A DNA stretch of 64,000 bases. Source: Nocardioides sp. GY 10113. Its GTDB lineage: Bacteria; Actinomycetota; Actinomycetes; Propionibacteriales; Nocardioidaceae. This document shows, in pieces, positions 25,875 through 34,227 of this stretch (the first letter of the stretch is position 1; each line of letters opens with the position of its first letter). A program made the position numbers and the translations under genes. Under the pieces are notes generated by a model, which saw nothing but the letters and a program-made list of their open reading frames with translations, was not told the origin of the DNA and ran no database searches. Where the stretch lies: positions 62,001-126,000 of the forward strand of contig NZ_STGK01000010.1 of the NCBI RefSeq assembly GCF_004919105.1, read 5' to 3'.

Positions 25875-25911
25875 CCATGGGAGGGCGATCCGATTTCGTC
25901 AGCGGCTCGGA

Positions 25912-28143
25912 TCAGCCGGTCGGGGTGAGGCGATGACGCCCGCCAGCGTCGGCCTCGGTCGGGGCGTCGGGCCCACCCGCGGGATGGACGATCGCCTCCT
26001 CGCGGAACCCGTGCCGCTCCCACCAGCGGCGCAACGGCCCGGGCGCGTACCAGTTCCAGCCGCCGAGCAGCTTCATCGTCGCCGGCACCATCAGCGCTCG
26101 GACGATGGTGGCGTCGACCAGGATCGCGACCAGCATGCCGATGCCGAGCATCTTCATGAAGACGATCCCGCTGGTGGCGAAGGCGCCGATCACCACGGCC
26201 AGCAGCACCGCCGCGCTGGTGATGATCCGGCCGGTCTTCTGCAAGCCGGTGGCGACGGCGATCTCGTTGCGCGCGGCCGCCGGGAGGCTCGGGTCGCCGG
26301 CGTCCCACTGCTCCCGGATCCGGGAGAGCAGGAAGACCTCGTAGTCCATCGAGAGCCCGAACAGGATCGCCAGCATCAGGATCGGCTGGGTGGCGTCGAG
26401 GTAGCCCTGCGGCGTGAACCCGAGGAGGCCCGAGAGGTGGCCGTCGTTGAAGATCCAGGTCACCACGCCGAAGGAGGCGGTGATCGAGAAGGCGTTCATC
26501 GCCACCGCCTTGATCGGCAGCACCACCGAACCGAACGCGATGAAGAGCAGCACCAGCATCACCGCGACCACGATCAGCCCCATCCACGGCAGGTGGGCGC
26601 CGACGGAGTCGATCAGGTCCACCACGTCCGCGGACTGGCCGCCGACCAGCACGGTGCCCTGCTCCGGGGTGATCTGGCGCAGGTCGCGGACCATCTGCTG
26701 GGAGTCCTGCGTCTGGGCGTTGCCGTCCCACGTCGTGCGGATCAGCACGTGGGGGCCGGCCTGGGCGATCACCGCGGCCGCGGGGTCGCCGGGCAGCTCG
26801 GCGACGTCGGCGAGGTAGGCGTCCACCGTCGCCTGGTCGGCGCCCTCGAGCAGCGAGTTCGCGCTCGAGGTCTCCGGGCCGAACGTGGTCAGCTTCGCGG
26901 CCGCGACGTGCGCCGGGGCGTCGTCCGGCAGCACCCGGTAGTCGACGCTGCCCCAGCGGACGCCGAGGAACGGCGAGGCGAAGGTGAGCAGCACGACCGC
27001 GGTCAGGGCGAGCACGGCCACCGGACGGCGCATCACCGCGCGGGCCAGGGCGGCCCAGCGGCCGTTCTCGTCGGAGACGCCGACCGGGCGGTTCCGGCGC
27101 CAGGGCAGGCGGCCGGCGTCGACCCGGCGTCCCAGCAGGACGAGGACCGCGGGGAGGATGGTGAGCGCGGCGAGCATCGCGATCAGCACGGCCGCCATCC
27201 CGCCGTACCCCATGCTGCGCAGGAACATCTGAGGAAAGATCAGCAGGCTGGACAGCGCGGCGGCGACGGTGAGCCCGGAGAAGAGGACCGTGCGGCCGGC
27301 CGTGGCGATGGTACGGCGGATGGCGACCTGCGCGGCGTCGGGCTGGTCCTCGGGCAACGCCGCGAGCTCCTCGCGGAACCGGCTGACCACGAACAGCGCA
27401 TAGTCGATCGCCAGGCCGATGCCGAGCAGCGAGATCACGTTGACCGCGAAGACCGACACGTCGGTGACCTGGGTGAGCAGCCGGACCACCGCGAGGCCGC
27501 CGATCATGGCGATCACACCGACCATCGCGGGCATCGCGGCGGCGACCAGGCTGCCGAAGATCAGCAGCGCGAGCAGGACCACGATCGGCATCGAGATGAT
27601 CTCGGCCCGCTCGAGGTCCTCGGCCGTGATCTCGTTGACGTCGGTGAACGAGGCGTAGGCACCCGCGACATCGGTGTGCAGTCCGGCCGCGCCCGAGGCG
27701 TCGAGGCCGGGCCGGATCTCCTCGTAGTTGTCGAGGTAGTCGTCCTGGCTGTCGCCGGCCAGCGAGATCAGCACCTGCGCCGAGTGGCCGTCCGGCGTGA
27801 CCAGCCCCGCGTCGGGGGCGGCGTAGTACGGCACGACCCGGGCCACGGCGTCGGCCGGCAGGCCGTCCACGACGGCGGCCACCTCGCGCCGGAACGCCGG
27901 CTGGTCGGCGGTGAGGTCGTCGCTGGTGTAGATCGCGACGACGTCGACGGACTGGTTCCCGAAGAGCGCGCGCTCGGCACTGAGCTCGCGGTACCCCTCG
28001 GCGGAGGAGTCGTCGAACCCGCCCCGGGAGAGCGAGTCGAAGACGCCGACTCCATAGACCCCGGCGGCCGCGACCAGCAGCAGCCCGAGGACGAGCACGA
28101 GCCGCGCACGGTGCGCGACGATGTTGCTCCAGCGATCGATCAT
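25912..28143 (-). CDS. MMPL-family RND transporter
   Basis: A 743-residue pump with about 12 helices in two halves, the layout of MmpL proteins that export lipids or drugs. Each half has the proton-relay G-x3-DY motif: IGLAIDYALFVVSRFREEL near residue 245 and LFGLSMDYEVFLLSRIREQW near 605. Large loops after helix 1 and helix 7 would form the outer domains. The ATG at 28143 is listed; a GTG nine codons upstream is an alternative. It is divergent from a TetR-family gene, and the 124-bp gap carries two operator-like repeats, so it is probably induced by a ligand of that repressor. Confidence 0.92.
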   Translation of the reverse strand: MIDRWSNIVAHRARLVLVLGLLLVAAAGVYGVGVFDSLSRGGFDDSSAEGYRELSAERALFGNQSVDVVAIYTSDDLTADQPAFRREVAAVVDGLPADAVARVVPYYAAPDAGLVTPDGHSAQVLISLAGDSQDDYLDNYEEIRPGLDASGAAGLHTDVAGAYASFTDVNEITAEDLERAEIISMPIVVLLALLIFGSLVAAAMPAMVGVIAMIGGLAVVRLLTQVTDVSVFAVNVISLLGIGLAIDYALFVVSRFREELAALPEDQPDAAQVAIRRTIATAGRTVLFSGLTVAAALSSLLIFPQMFLRSMGYGGMAAVLIAMLAALTILPAVLVLLGRRVDAGRLPWRRNRPVGVSDENGRWAALARAVMRRPVAVLALTAVVLLTFASPFLGVRWGSVDYRVLPDDAPAHVAAAKLTTFGPETSSANSLLEGADQATVDAYLADVAELPGDPAAAVIAQAGPHVLIRTTWDGNAQTQDSQQMVRDLRQITPEQGTVLVGGQSADVVDLIDSVGAHLPWMGLIVVAVMLVLLFIAFGSVVLPIKAVAMNAFSITASFGVVTWIFNDGHLSGLLGFTPQGYLDATQPILMLAILFGLSMDYEVFLLSRIREQWDAGDPSLPAAARNEIAVATGLQKTGRIITSAAVLLAVVIGAFATSGIVFMKMLGIGMLVAILVDATIVRALMVPATMKLLGGWNWYAPGPLRRWWERHGFREEAIVHPAGGPDAPTEADAGGRHRLTPTG

Positions 28144-28193
28144 GAGTGGGCCCCCTGAGTCGTCCACCACGGTTTAGTAAACAGCGTGAGCAT

Positions 28194-28210
28194 CGTTAAC
28201 GGTGTTAACG
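28194..28210. promoter_or_regulatory. TetR-type operator candidate 1
   Basis: CGTTAACGGTGTTAACG has exact 7-nt arms around GGT. It lies in the gap between the MMPL gene (start 28143) and the TetR gene (start 28268), 51 bp from the former. Confidence 0.6.
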
Positions 28211-28218
28211 CATCGAAA

Positions 28219-28233
28219 GTAAACGGTGTAAAC
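28219..28233. promoter_or_regulatory. TetR-type operator candidate 2
   Basis: GTAAACGGTGTAAAC repeats the core of site 1 with two changes, spaced 24 to 25 bp centre to centre. A third, weaker half-like string (GTTTAGTAAAC, 28172-28182 region) lies on the MMPL side. Together they form a likely cooperative operator. Confidence 0.5.
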
Positions 28234-28267
28234 TTCTCCCGTCAACCCCCTTTTCGGAAGGAGTCCC

Positions 28268-29044
28268 GTGGGCCACATCCCGGCACCCCCGACCCGCCGC
28301 GAGCGCCAACGCGAGGCGACGTACGACGAGATCGTCACGGTCGCGGCCGAGCTGCTCGCCGAGGGAGCGGACCTGTCGTTGCGGGCCGTCGCCGCGCGGA
28401 TGGGGATGACCGCCCCGGCCCTGTACCGCTACGTCGCCGACTACCAGGCGCTGGTCGACCTGGTCGCCTACGAGCTGGACCGGCGGGCGACCGCGGAGTG
28501 GGCCAAGGAGGCCGAGCGCTTCCCCGAGGACGACCCGATGGCGCGGCTGACCGTGGCCTGCTGCGCCTTCCGACGGTGGGCGATCGCGAACCCGCGGGCC
28601 TTCTCCCTCGTCTTCGCCAACCCGATCGCCAGCCACGTCACCGAGCGGCGCGAGGCGCTGACCGTGGCCACCTCGGGCTGCTACCTGACCGACCTGCTCT
28701 TCCAGGTGTGGGAGAAGACCAAGTTCCCCTACCCGAGCCTCGAGGAGCTCGACCCGATCGTGCGCGAGGCCGTGCAGGACCCGTGGATCCCGGCCGACAC
28801 CTCCCAGATCGCGCCCGAGGACCGCGGGCTGGTCTGGATCTACATGCGCTCCTGGGCCGCCGTGTACGGCGTGGTCGCGCTCGAGGCGACGATGCACTGC
28901 GACCCGCGGGTGATCCGCAGCGGCGCGCTGTTCCGGGCGACGCTGGTCGACTGGCTCGAGCCGCTCGGCATGGACGGGGACCGGGAGCGACTGACCGCGA
29001 TCCTCGACGCGGAGCTGGCGCGGGACCGCGCCACGGCGGGCTGA
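28268..29044 (+). CDS. TetR/AcrR-family regulator
   Basis: A 258-residue repressor. The N-terminal HTH (about residues 18-65) is ERQREATYDEIVTVAAELLA followed by LSLRAVAARMGMTAPALYRYV. The remaining 190 residues are an all-helical ligand domain of the TetR_C_33-like type with WIYMRSWAAVYGVVALEA near the end. The GTG start at 28268 follows GGAAGGAG. It is divergent from the MMPL pump, with which it shares the operator region, so it most likely controls that pump and itself. Confidence 0.92.
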   Translation: MGHIPAPPTRRERQREATYDEIVTVAAELLAEGADLSLRAVAARMGMTAPALYRYVADYQALVDLVAYELDRRATAEWAKEAERFPEDDPMARLTVACCAFRRWAIANPRAFSLVFANPIASHVTERREALTVATSGCYLTDLLFQVWEKTKFPYPSLEELDPIVREAVQDPWIPADTSQIAPEDRGLVWIYMRSWAAVYGVVALEATMHCDPRVIRSGALFRATLVDWLEPLGMDGDRERLTAILDAELARDRATAG

Positions 29045-29050
29045 GCCGGG

Positions 29051-29743
29051 TCAGGCGCCGAGGATCTCGTCGACCCAGGCGGGCACCAGCTCGCCGGCCC
29101 GGCCGTGCCGGGCCTCGTGGAAGAAGAAGGTGCCCTCGCTCGGCTCCAGGTTGAGCTCGATCGCACGTGCGCCGTGCCGGCGCGCGTGCTGCACGAACCC
29201 GGCCGCCGGGTAGACCGCGCCCGAGGTGCCGATGGAGACGAAGACCTCGGCCTCGCCGAGCGCATCCACGATCCGGTCCATCTCGTAGGGGATCTCGCCG
29301 AACCAGACCACGTCCGGGCGCAGCGTCACCTCGCCGCAGGACGGGCAGGCGGGACGCTCGCCCAGGGTGCCGGCCCAGGGGTGCCGCACGTCGCAGGCGG
29401 TGCACCACGCCTTGAGCAGCTCCCCGTGCATGTGCACGACGTTGGTCGAGCCGGCGCGCTCGTGCAGGTCGTCGATGTTCTGGGTGACCACCAACAGCTC
29501 CTCGCCGACGGCGGCCTCGAGCCGGGCGAGCGCGTCGTGGGCGGGGTTGGGCTTGACGTTCGCCAGCGCCGCGCGGCGCTCGTCGTAGAACCGGAGCACG
29601 GTCGCGGGGTCCCGCTGGTAGCCCTCGGGGGTGGCCACGTCCTCCACGTGGTGCCCCTCCCAGAGCCCGTCGGCGTCGCGGAACGTCGGCACGCCGCTCT
29701 CGGCGGAGATGCCGGCGCCGGTCAGGACCACGATGCGACTCAC
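29051..29743 (-). CDS. Sirtuin NAD-dependent protein deacylase (SIRT5/CobB type)
   Basis: A 230-residue sirtuin. NAD-binding motif GAGISAESGVPTFRD starts near residue 9; TQNIDDLHERAG and catalytic His in HMHGEL follow. A Cys4 zinc site is formed by WCTAC and ACPSC. The segment FYDERRA has the Tyr-x-x-Arg pair that in SIRT5 and E. coli CobB binds succinyl and malonyl groups, so desuccinylase activity is likely besides deacetylase. The GTG at 29743 is chosen because it begins the conserved core; upstream frame would add a non-homologous leader. It converges with the TetR gene, only 6 bp apart. Confidence 0.92.
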   Translation of the reverse strand: MSRIVVLTGAGISAESGVPTFRDADGLWEGHHVEDVATPEGYQRDPATVLRFYDERRAALANVKPNPAHDALARLEAAVGEELLVVTQNIDDLHERAGSTNVVHMHGELLKAWCTACDVRHPWAGTLGERPACPSCGEVTLRPDVVWFGEIPYEMDRIVDALGEAEVFVSIGTSGAVYPAAGFVQHARRHGARAIELNLEPSEGTFFFHEARHGRAGELVPAWVDEILGA

Positions 29744-29792
29744 GTCACGCAGCGTACGTGAGGCGTTCGACCGCCGGGGCCGGAGTCCCGAG

Positions 29793-30185
29793 TCACGGGC
29801 GGTCCGGTCGCCCCCGCTCCCGGGCCCCGGCCGCGACCACGTCGGCGGCCGCCGCCACGTGCCGGGGGTCGCCGGCGGCGCGCTGCCACGACACCCAGGA
29901 GTAGGCCGGGACCAGGCGCAGCGCACCGCGCTCGAGCAGCCCCAGGCCGACCAGCGCCTCGACGATCCCGTCGGCGGCGTCCGGCGCCACCGCCGCCATC
30001 ACCACGTCCCCGTCCGGTCTGACCGACGCGCCCGGGAGGACCGCGATCTCGTCGACCGCGGGATCGTTCGCCAGCACGTCCACGACCTCGGGGGTGAGGT
30101 CGGCCGGGGAGGAGATGCGGAGGTCCAGCACAGCGTCGATTGTGGCGCGTGCCCGGAGATCGTGCGCCGCGAACCGCGAGATCAC
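29793..30185 (-). CDS. DUF389 N-terminal domain-like protein, no membrane domain
   Basis: A 130-residue protein whose part about 20-95 resembles the N-terminal cytoplasmic domain of DUF389/TIGR00341 membrane proteins (LDLRISSPADLTPEVVDVLA, VLPGASVRPDGDVVMAAVAP, IVEALVGLGL). The usual set of helices is absent; the chain ends in an Arg/Asp-rich tail with AYSWVSWQRAAGD. It may be a remnant, or a stand-alone small-molecule-binding domain. The GTG at 30185 lies 16 bp after the stop of the GAP-family gene; a GTG at 30131 would fit the domain start better. The family link is by eye. Confidence 0.65.
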   Translation of the reverse strand: MISRFAAHDLRARATIDAVLDLRISSPADLTPEVVDVLANDPAVDEIAVLPGASVRPDGDVVMAAVAPDAADGIVEALVGLGLLERGALRLVPAYSWVSWQRAAGDPRHVAAAADVVAAGARERGRPDRP

Positions 30186-30201
30186 GCCCCATCAGCGTGA
30201 C

Positions 30202-30858
30202 TCACGCCGCAACCAGACCCCGGATCAGGAGCGCCGCGCCGACGACGTAGCAGGCCGTCACCAACGCCGCCCGCCCGTGCCGGTGTGCCCCGTCCTGCAC
30301 CGACAGGACCAGGCGCTGCGCCATCCCCGGGTCGGTGACGCACAGCGTCAGCGCGGCGATCGGCACGGCGAACCAGATCACGTCGTAGATCGCGACCGCG
30401 ATCAGGCCGCCGGGCAGCCGCGGCTCGTGGGCGACGATCAGGTTGAGCGCGACCAGGTAGAACACCCCCGGGATGTGGGTGAGCGCCCCCGCCACCGCGG
30501 CCATCGGGGCGCGGACCTCGCGGTCGAACCAGCCCGCCACCGGCCCCCGCGGTTCCTGCGCGGGGGCGACGCGGCGCTGACCCACCCCGAGGTGCACCGC
30601 GATCCCGAGCAGCAGCACCAGGACCCCGCCGACGGCGTCCACCACGCCCCGCGCCTGGCTGACGTGGCGCTGCACCTGGAAGCCGTGGAAGACGCTGACC
30701 ACCAGGACGCCGAACGCGATCGTGAAGCAGAGCCCCCCGACGACGTACGCGAGCATCAGCCGCCGGCGCTGCTCACGGGTGAGGAGCGCGGAGACCGCGG
30801 CCAGGCTGGTGGGGCGGATCGTGCTCGCCAGCGCGAGCAGTACGAGCTCAGGGACCAA
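30202..30858 (-). CDS. GAP-family (SfLAP-like) membrane protein
   Basis: A 218-residue protein with six predicted helices, of the GAP/Sap type (PF11139), whose mycobacterial members assist transport of glycolipids. It starts with LVLLALASTIRPTSLAAVSA, contains ALTHIPGVFYLVALNLIVA and ends with a helix before GLVAA. The start is a TTG with an ideal GGAGG 6 nt upstream; there is no better ATG. Substrate is unknown here. It is the first gene of a probable two-gene unit with the DUF389-like gene. Confidence 0.75.
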   Translation of the reverse strand: MVPELVLLALASTIRPTSLAAVSALLTREQRRRLMLAYVVGGLCFTIAFGVLVVSVFHGFQVQRHVSQARGVVDAVGGVLVLLLGIAVHLGVGQRRVAPAQEPRGPVAGWFDREVRAPMAAVAGALTHIPGVFYLVALNLIVAHEPRLPGGLIAVAIYDVIWFAVPIAALTLCVTDPGMAQRLVLSVQDGAHRHGRAALVTACYVVGAALLIRGLVAA

Positions 30859-30924
30859 GGTCGACCTCCGCCGATGTCGCGAGCAGCGTAGCCCGCAGAC
30901 GGGCCGACCGCCCGCCGGCGCGGG

Positions 30925-31830
30925 TCACGCCGGTGCGGGCGCGAGCACGATGTCGAAGGAGGTCCGCGACCAGGTTCCGTCGATCGACCGTCCGTCCGGG
31001 GTCGGTGTCCCGGCGCCCTGCCGCTCGAAGTCACGCACCAGCGACTCCTTGACCCCGAACACCGCGTCCGAGGCGAGCAGCTCGTCGCCCCTCACGAAGA
31101 TGTGCGTGACCAGGGTCCGGTAGCCGGGCGCCCGGACCATGAGGTGCAGGTGTGCGGCGCGCATCGGCGACCGGCCGGTCGCCTCGAGCATCTGCCCGAC
31201 GGGGCCGTCGTGCGGGATCGGGTACGGCGTGGGCGTGATCGCCCAGAACCGGTACGAGCCGTCCCGGTCGCTGAACAGGTGGCCCCGCGCGGCGGTCCGG
31301 TCGTCGGCGTACTGCACGTCGTAGAAGCCGTCGTCGTCCGCCTCCCACACCTCGATCCGGGCGCCGGGCACCGGCCGGCCGTCGACGTCGCGAACCGTGC
31401 CCTCGACCCAGCAGGGCTCGCCGGCCGCACCGTGCGCGATGTCGCCGCCGCGGCCGACCTCGGGCGAGCCCTCGACGAAGAAGGGACCGAAGACGGTCGC
31501 CTCGGTGGCGTCGCCGACCGCCTCGTTGTTGATGGCGATGGTCTGCATCGAGGCGCCGAGGGTGTCCGAGAGCAGGATGAACTCCTGGCGCCGGTCGTCG
31601 GTCAGGTGACCGACCGCGGTCAGGAAGGCGATGCCCGCGGCCCACTCCTCCTCGGTCAGCCGGACGTCGCGCAGGAACGCGTGCAGGTGGGTGACGACGC
31701 CGCGCAGCAGCTCCTTGCGCCGCGGGTCGGCGCAGCCGTCGAAGGAGGCGAGCACCCGCGCGACGACGTCGTCCTCGCGCGCACGCTGCTCGGCGGAGAT
31801 CTCGGCGGCTCGGCTGATCTGCTCGCTCAC
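30925..31830 (-). CDS. Intradiol ring-cleavage dioxygenase (hydroxyquinol 1,2-dioxygenase-like)
   Basis: A 301-residue non-heme Fe(III) dioxygenase. The N-terminal dimerisation part covers about 1-105; the catalytic part has [11 protein letters not shown], the iron Tyr in [13 protein letters not shown], a second Tyr in [12 protein letters not shown] and His ligands in [19 protein letters not shown]. The GTG at 31830 overlaps the stop of the maleylacetate reductase gene (GTGA). Cleavage of hydroxyquinol yields maleylacetate, the substrate of the coupled enzyme, so hydroxyquinol is a better guess than catechol; the substrate is still an inference. Confidence 0.88.
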   Translation of the reverse strand: MSEQISRAAEISAEQRAREDDVVARVLASFDGCADPRRKELLRGVVTHLHAFLRDVRLTEEEWAAGIAFLTAVGHLTDDRRQEFILLSDTLGASMQTIAINNEAVGDATEATVFGPFFVEGSPEVGRGGDIAHGAAGEPCWVEGTVRDVDGRPVPGARIEVWEADDDGFYDVQYADDRTAARGHLFSDRDGSYRFWAITPTPYPIPHDGPVGQMLEATGRSPMRAAHLHLMVRAPGYRTLVTHIFVRGDELLASDAVFGVKESLVRDFERQGAGTPTPDGRSIDGTWSRTSFDIVLAPAPA

Positions 31831-32882
31831 TGGGGCTCCTCCCCGGCCCAGGCCGCCTGCAGCAGCCGGGTCAGGTTCTCGGTGGTCACGGGCGTCGGGT
31901 TGGACGGGGGCGCGATCGCGAGCACGTCCTCGACGGCGGCGGGGATGTCCGCCTCCTCGAGGCCGACGTCGCGCAGCGCACGCGGTGCCCCCAGGGTGCT
32001 TCTCAGCTCCTGCAGGCCCGCCAGCGCCGTCGGGCTGCCGAACGCCCCGGCCAACCGGGTCGCGGCCTCCGGGGCGTTCGGCGCGTTGAGCGCGAGGACG
32101 TACGGCAGCACGGTCGCGTGGGTCTGCGCGTGCGGGAGGTCGTACCTGCCGCCGAGCACGTGGCAGATCTTGTGGTGCAGCCCGGATCCGGCCGAGGCGA
32201 ACGCCTTCGCGGCCAGGTGGGCGCCGTAGAGCGCCAGCTCGATGCCCGGAAGCCCGGCCGGATCGCCCGCGACCAGCGGCAGACCGTCGCGCAGGGCACG
32301 GGCGCCCTCGGTGGCCAGGACCGCGTTGATCGGGTCGGCCTGCGGCGCCCACAGGGAGTCCACGCAGTGGGCGAGCGCGTTGAGACCGCTGGCGACCGAC
32401 AGCTCCACCGGCAGGCTGCGCAGCAGGGTGGCGTCGTACACGACGGCGCGCGGCAGCACCACCGGGTCGACGCCGGTCGTCTTGCGGCTGGCCTCGGTGA
32501 GCCCCCACACGGCGGTCGCCTCGCTGCCGGCGTACGTCGTCGGGACGGCGACGATCGGCAGTCCGGTGGTCAGCGCGACCGCCTTGGCCAACCCTGTGGT
32601 GGATCCGCCGCCGACCGAGACGATCGCGTCGGCCCGGCTCTCCACGGCCGCCGCCCGCGCCCGCTCGGCGACCTCGATCGGCACGTGCATCACGACCTCG
32701 TCGTGGCGCAGGACCGGCGTCAGGCCCGACGTGACCAGGTCGGCCAGCTCACCCTCGGCGGACCCGGCGATCACCATCACCCGCGCGGCGCCCAGGCGCT
32801 CGACCTCCGCCGTGACGGCGGCCGCGGCGTCACCGGTCTGGAAGCGGACGCGCTGGGGCAGGGACTCGTGGACGAAGTGCAC
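31827..32882 (-). CDS. Maleylacetate reductase
   Basis: A 351-residue iron-containing alcohol dehydrogenase family enzyme that reduces maleylacetate to 3-oxoadipate with NAD(P)H. It begins with the family pattern [15 protein letters not shown], has the NAD-binding [29 protein letters not shown] and the metal-site His in [13 protein letters not shown] and [14 protein letters not shown]. The GTG at 32882 matches the normal N-terminus; an ATG 17 codons earlier exists but has no better ribosome-binding site. It is coupled to the dioxygenase, forming the last two steps of resorcinol/hydroxyquinol-type breakdown. No monooxygenase gene is next to them. Confidence 0.9.
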   Translation of the reverse strand: MHFVHESLPQRVRFQTGDAAAAVTAEVERLGAARVMVIAGSAEGELADLVTSGLTPVLRHDEVVMHVPIEVAERARAAAVESRADAIVSVGGGSTTGLAKAVALTTGLPIVAVPTTYAGSEATAVWGLTEASRKTTGVDPVVLPRAVVYDATLLRSLPVELSVASGLNALAHCVDSLWAPQADPINAVLATEGARALRDGLPLVAGDPAGLPGIELALYGAHLAAKAFASAGSGLHHKICHVLGGRYDLPHAQTHATVLPYVLALNAPNAPEAATRLAGAFGSPTALAGLQELRSTLGAPRALRDVGLEEADIPAAVEDVLAIAPPSNPTPVTTENLTRLLQAAWAGEEPQ

Positions 32883-33069
32883 GGGTCCAGTCTCGGGTCT
32901 CGCCGGCGCGCGCGACAGGACCTCTCGACCCATGGCGGGCATCCGGGCGTGCTCCTCCGCGCTCCTCCGTGCTGGGCGGGGCCTCAGGGCATCAGGCCCG
33001 GGAGGTCGACCGACCAGGAACGGAGGTCGAGGAGGCTCGCGGTCCCGCGTGGTGATCGACCCCCGAGGC

Positions 33070-33119
33070 GGGTCGTGTGCCCGAGACATCGGGACAGCGG
33101 GCCCCTGGGCACACGACGC
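33070..33119. repeat. 50-bp palindromic element, family I, copy 4
   Basis: Outer arms GGGTCGTGTGCC and GGCACACGACGC. The loop keeps the ACATCGGGACAGCGGG pattern seen in copies 2 and 3 as ATCGGRATACCG. It lies after menB on the minus strand. Confidence 0.8.
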
Positions 33120-33142
33120 CGTCCGGCGCCGGCGCTCCGCTC

Positions 33143-33192
33143 GAGTCGTGTGCCCCACACCCTGGAATAGCGGGTGCTCAGGCACACGACCC
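33143..33192. repeat. 50-bp palindromic element, family I, copy 5
   Basis: Outer arms GAGTCGTGTGCC and GGCACACGACCC, loop with CTGGAATAGCGG. It starts 23 bp after copy 4 in the same orientation, and ends 14 bp from the menB stop. Confidence 0.8.
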
Positions 33193-33206
33193 GCACCCGC
33201 GCCGAC

Positions 33207-34151
33207 TCAGTAGTACCAGGGGTACGGCGACCAGTCGGGGTCGCGCTTCTCCAGGAACTGGTCGCGGCCCTCCTGGGCCTCGTCGGTCATGTAGGCCAGG
33301 CGGGTGGTCTCGCCGGCGAAGAGCTGCTGGCCGACCAGGCCGTCGTCGAGGAGGTTGAACGAGTACTTGAGCATCCGCTGGGCGGTGGGGCTCTTGCCGT
33401 TGATCTTGCGGCCCCACTCCAGGGCCTCCTTCTCCAGGTCGGCGTGGTCGACGACCCGGTTGACTGCGCCCATCCGGTGCATGGTCTCCGCGTCGTACTC
33501 GTCGCCGAGGAAGAAGATCTCGCGGGCGAACTTCTGGCCCACCTGGCGGGCAAGGTACGCCGAGCCGTAGCCGCCGTCGAAGGAGCCCACGTCGGCGTCG
33601 GTCTGCTTGAACCGGGCGTGCTCGCGGGAGGCGAGGGTGAGGTCGCAGACGACGTGCAGGGAGTGGCCGCCGCCGGCCGCCCAGCCCGGCACCACGCAGA
33701 TGACGACCTTCGGCATGAACCGGATCAGCCGCTGGCACTCCAGGATGTGCAGCCGGGCCAGCTTGGCCTTGTCGATGGCGCTCGGCTCCTCGGCGCCGGT
33801 GTCGTCCGCGCCGATCGCCTTGTCCTCGTACTGGTAGCCGGCCTTGCCGCGGATCCGCTGGTCACCGCCGGTGCAGAAGGCCCACTTGCCGTTCTTCGCG
33901 GACGGGCCGTTGCCGGTCAGGATGACGCAGCCGACGTCGGCGGAGGTGCGCGCGTGCTCCAGGGTGCGGAGCAGCTCGTCGACCGTGTTCGGGCGGAACG
34001 CGTTGAGCACGTCGGGGCGGTCGAAGGCGATCCGGACCGTGCCGTGCGCCTTGGCGCGGTGGTAGGTCAGGTCGGTGAGGTCCTCGAAGCCGGGCACCAC
34101 GTCCCACTGGCTCGCGTCGAAGATCTCGCTCACGCCGTCGATCGCACTCAT
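33207..34151 (-). CDS. menB: 1,4-dihydroxy-2-naphthoyl-CoA synthase MenB
   Basis: A 314-residue crotonase-fold enzyme of menaquinone synthesis that cyclises o-succinylbenzoyl-CoA. Key segments are CTGGDQRIRG, the oxyanion region VVPGWAAGGGHSLHVVCDLT and FKQTDADVGSFDGGYGSAYL with the Asp that makes type II MenB (as in mycobacteria) independent of bicarbonate. The C-terminal signature FLEKRDPDWSPYPWYY is complete. The ATG at 34151 is standard. It is alone on this strand with the F420-type oxidoreductase gene 76 bp upstream; no other men genes are present. Confidence 0.96.
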   Translation of the reverse strand: MSAIDGVSEIFDASQWDVVPGFEDLTDLTYHRAKAHGTVRIAFDRPDVLNAFRPNTVDELLRTLEHARTSADVGCVILTGNGPSAKNGKWAFCTGGDQRIRGKAGYQYEDKAIGADDTGAEEPSAIDKAKLARLHILECQRLIRFMPKVVICVVPGWAAGGGHSLHVVCDLTLASREHARFKQTDADVGSFDGGYGSAYLARQVGQKFAREIFFLGDEYDAETMHRMGAVNRVVDHADLEKEALEWGRKINGKSPTAQRMLKYSFNLLDDGLVGQQLFAGETTRLAYMTDEAQEGRDQFLEKRDPDWSPYPWYY

Positions 34152-34227
34152 GACGCGAACGCTACTGCCCGCCCCGCCGACCGCAGGGGGCAGGTCGCGG
34201 ACGCCCGACCGGTGCCCGCGCGCCCGG

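Larger units (their letters stand above)
32883..33206. other. 324-bp gene-free region with two palindromic elements
   Basis: This gap lies between the start of the maleylacetate reductase gene and the end of menB, both on the minus strand. It holds two family I elements (33070 and 33143), a short duplicated string GCTCCTCCGYGCTCCTCCG-like near 32950, and presumably the promoter of the dioxygenase operon in the 32900-33060 part. No coding frame with convincing codon use or homology was seen. Confidence 0.6.

Noticed and set aside
24341..26731. A 796-codon MFS fusion with an N-terminal extension
   Set aside because: The extension is the shadow of the MMPL gene; the MFS homology begins at the GTG 25828.
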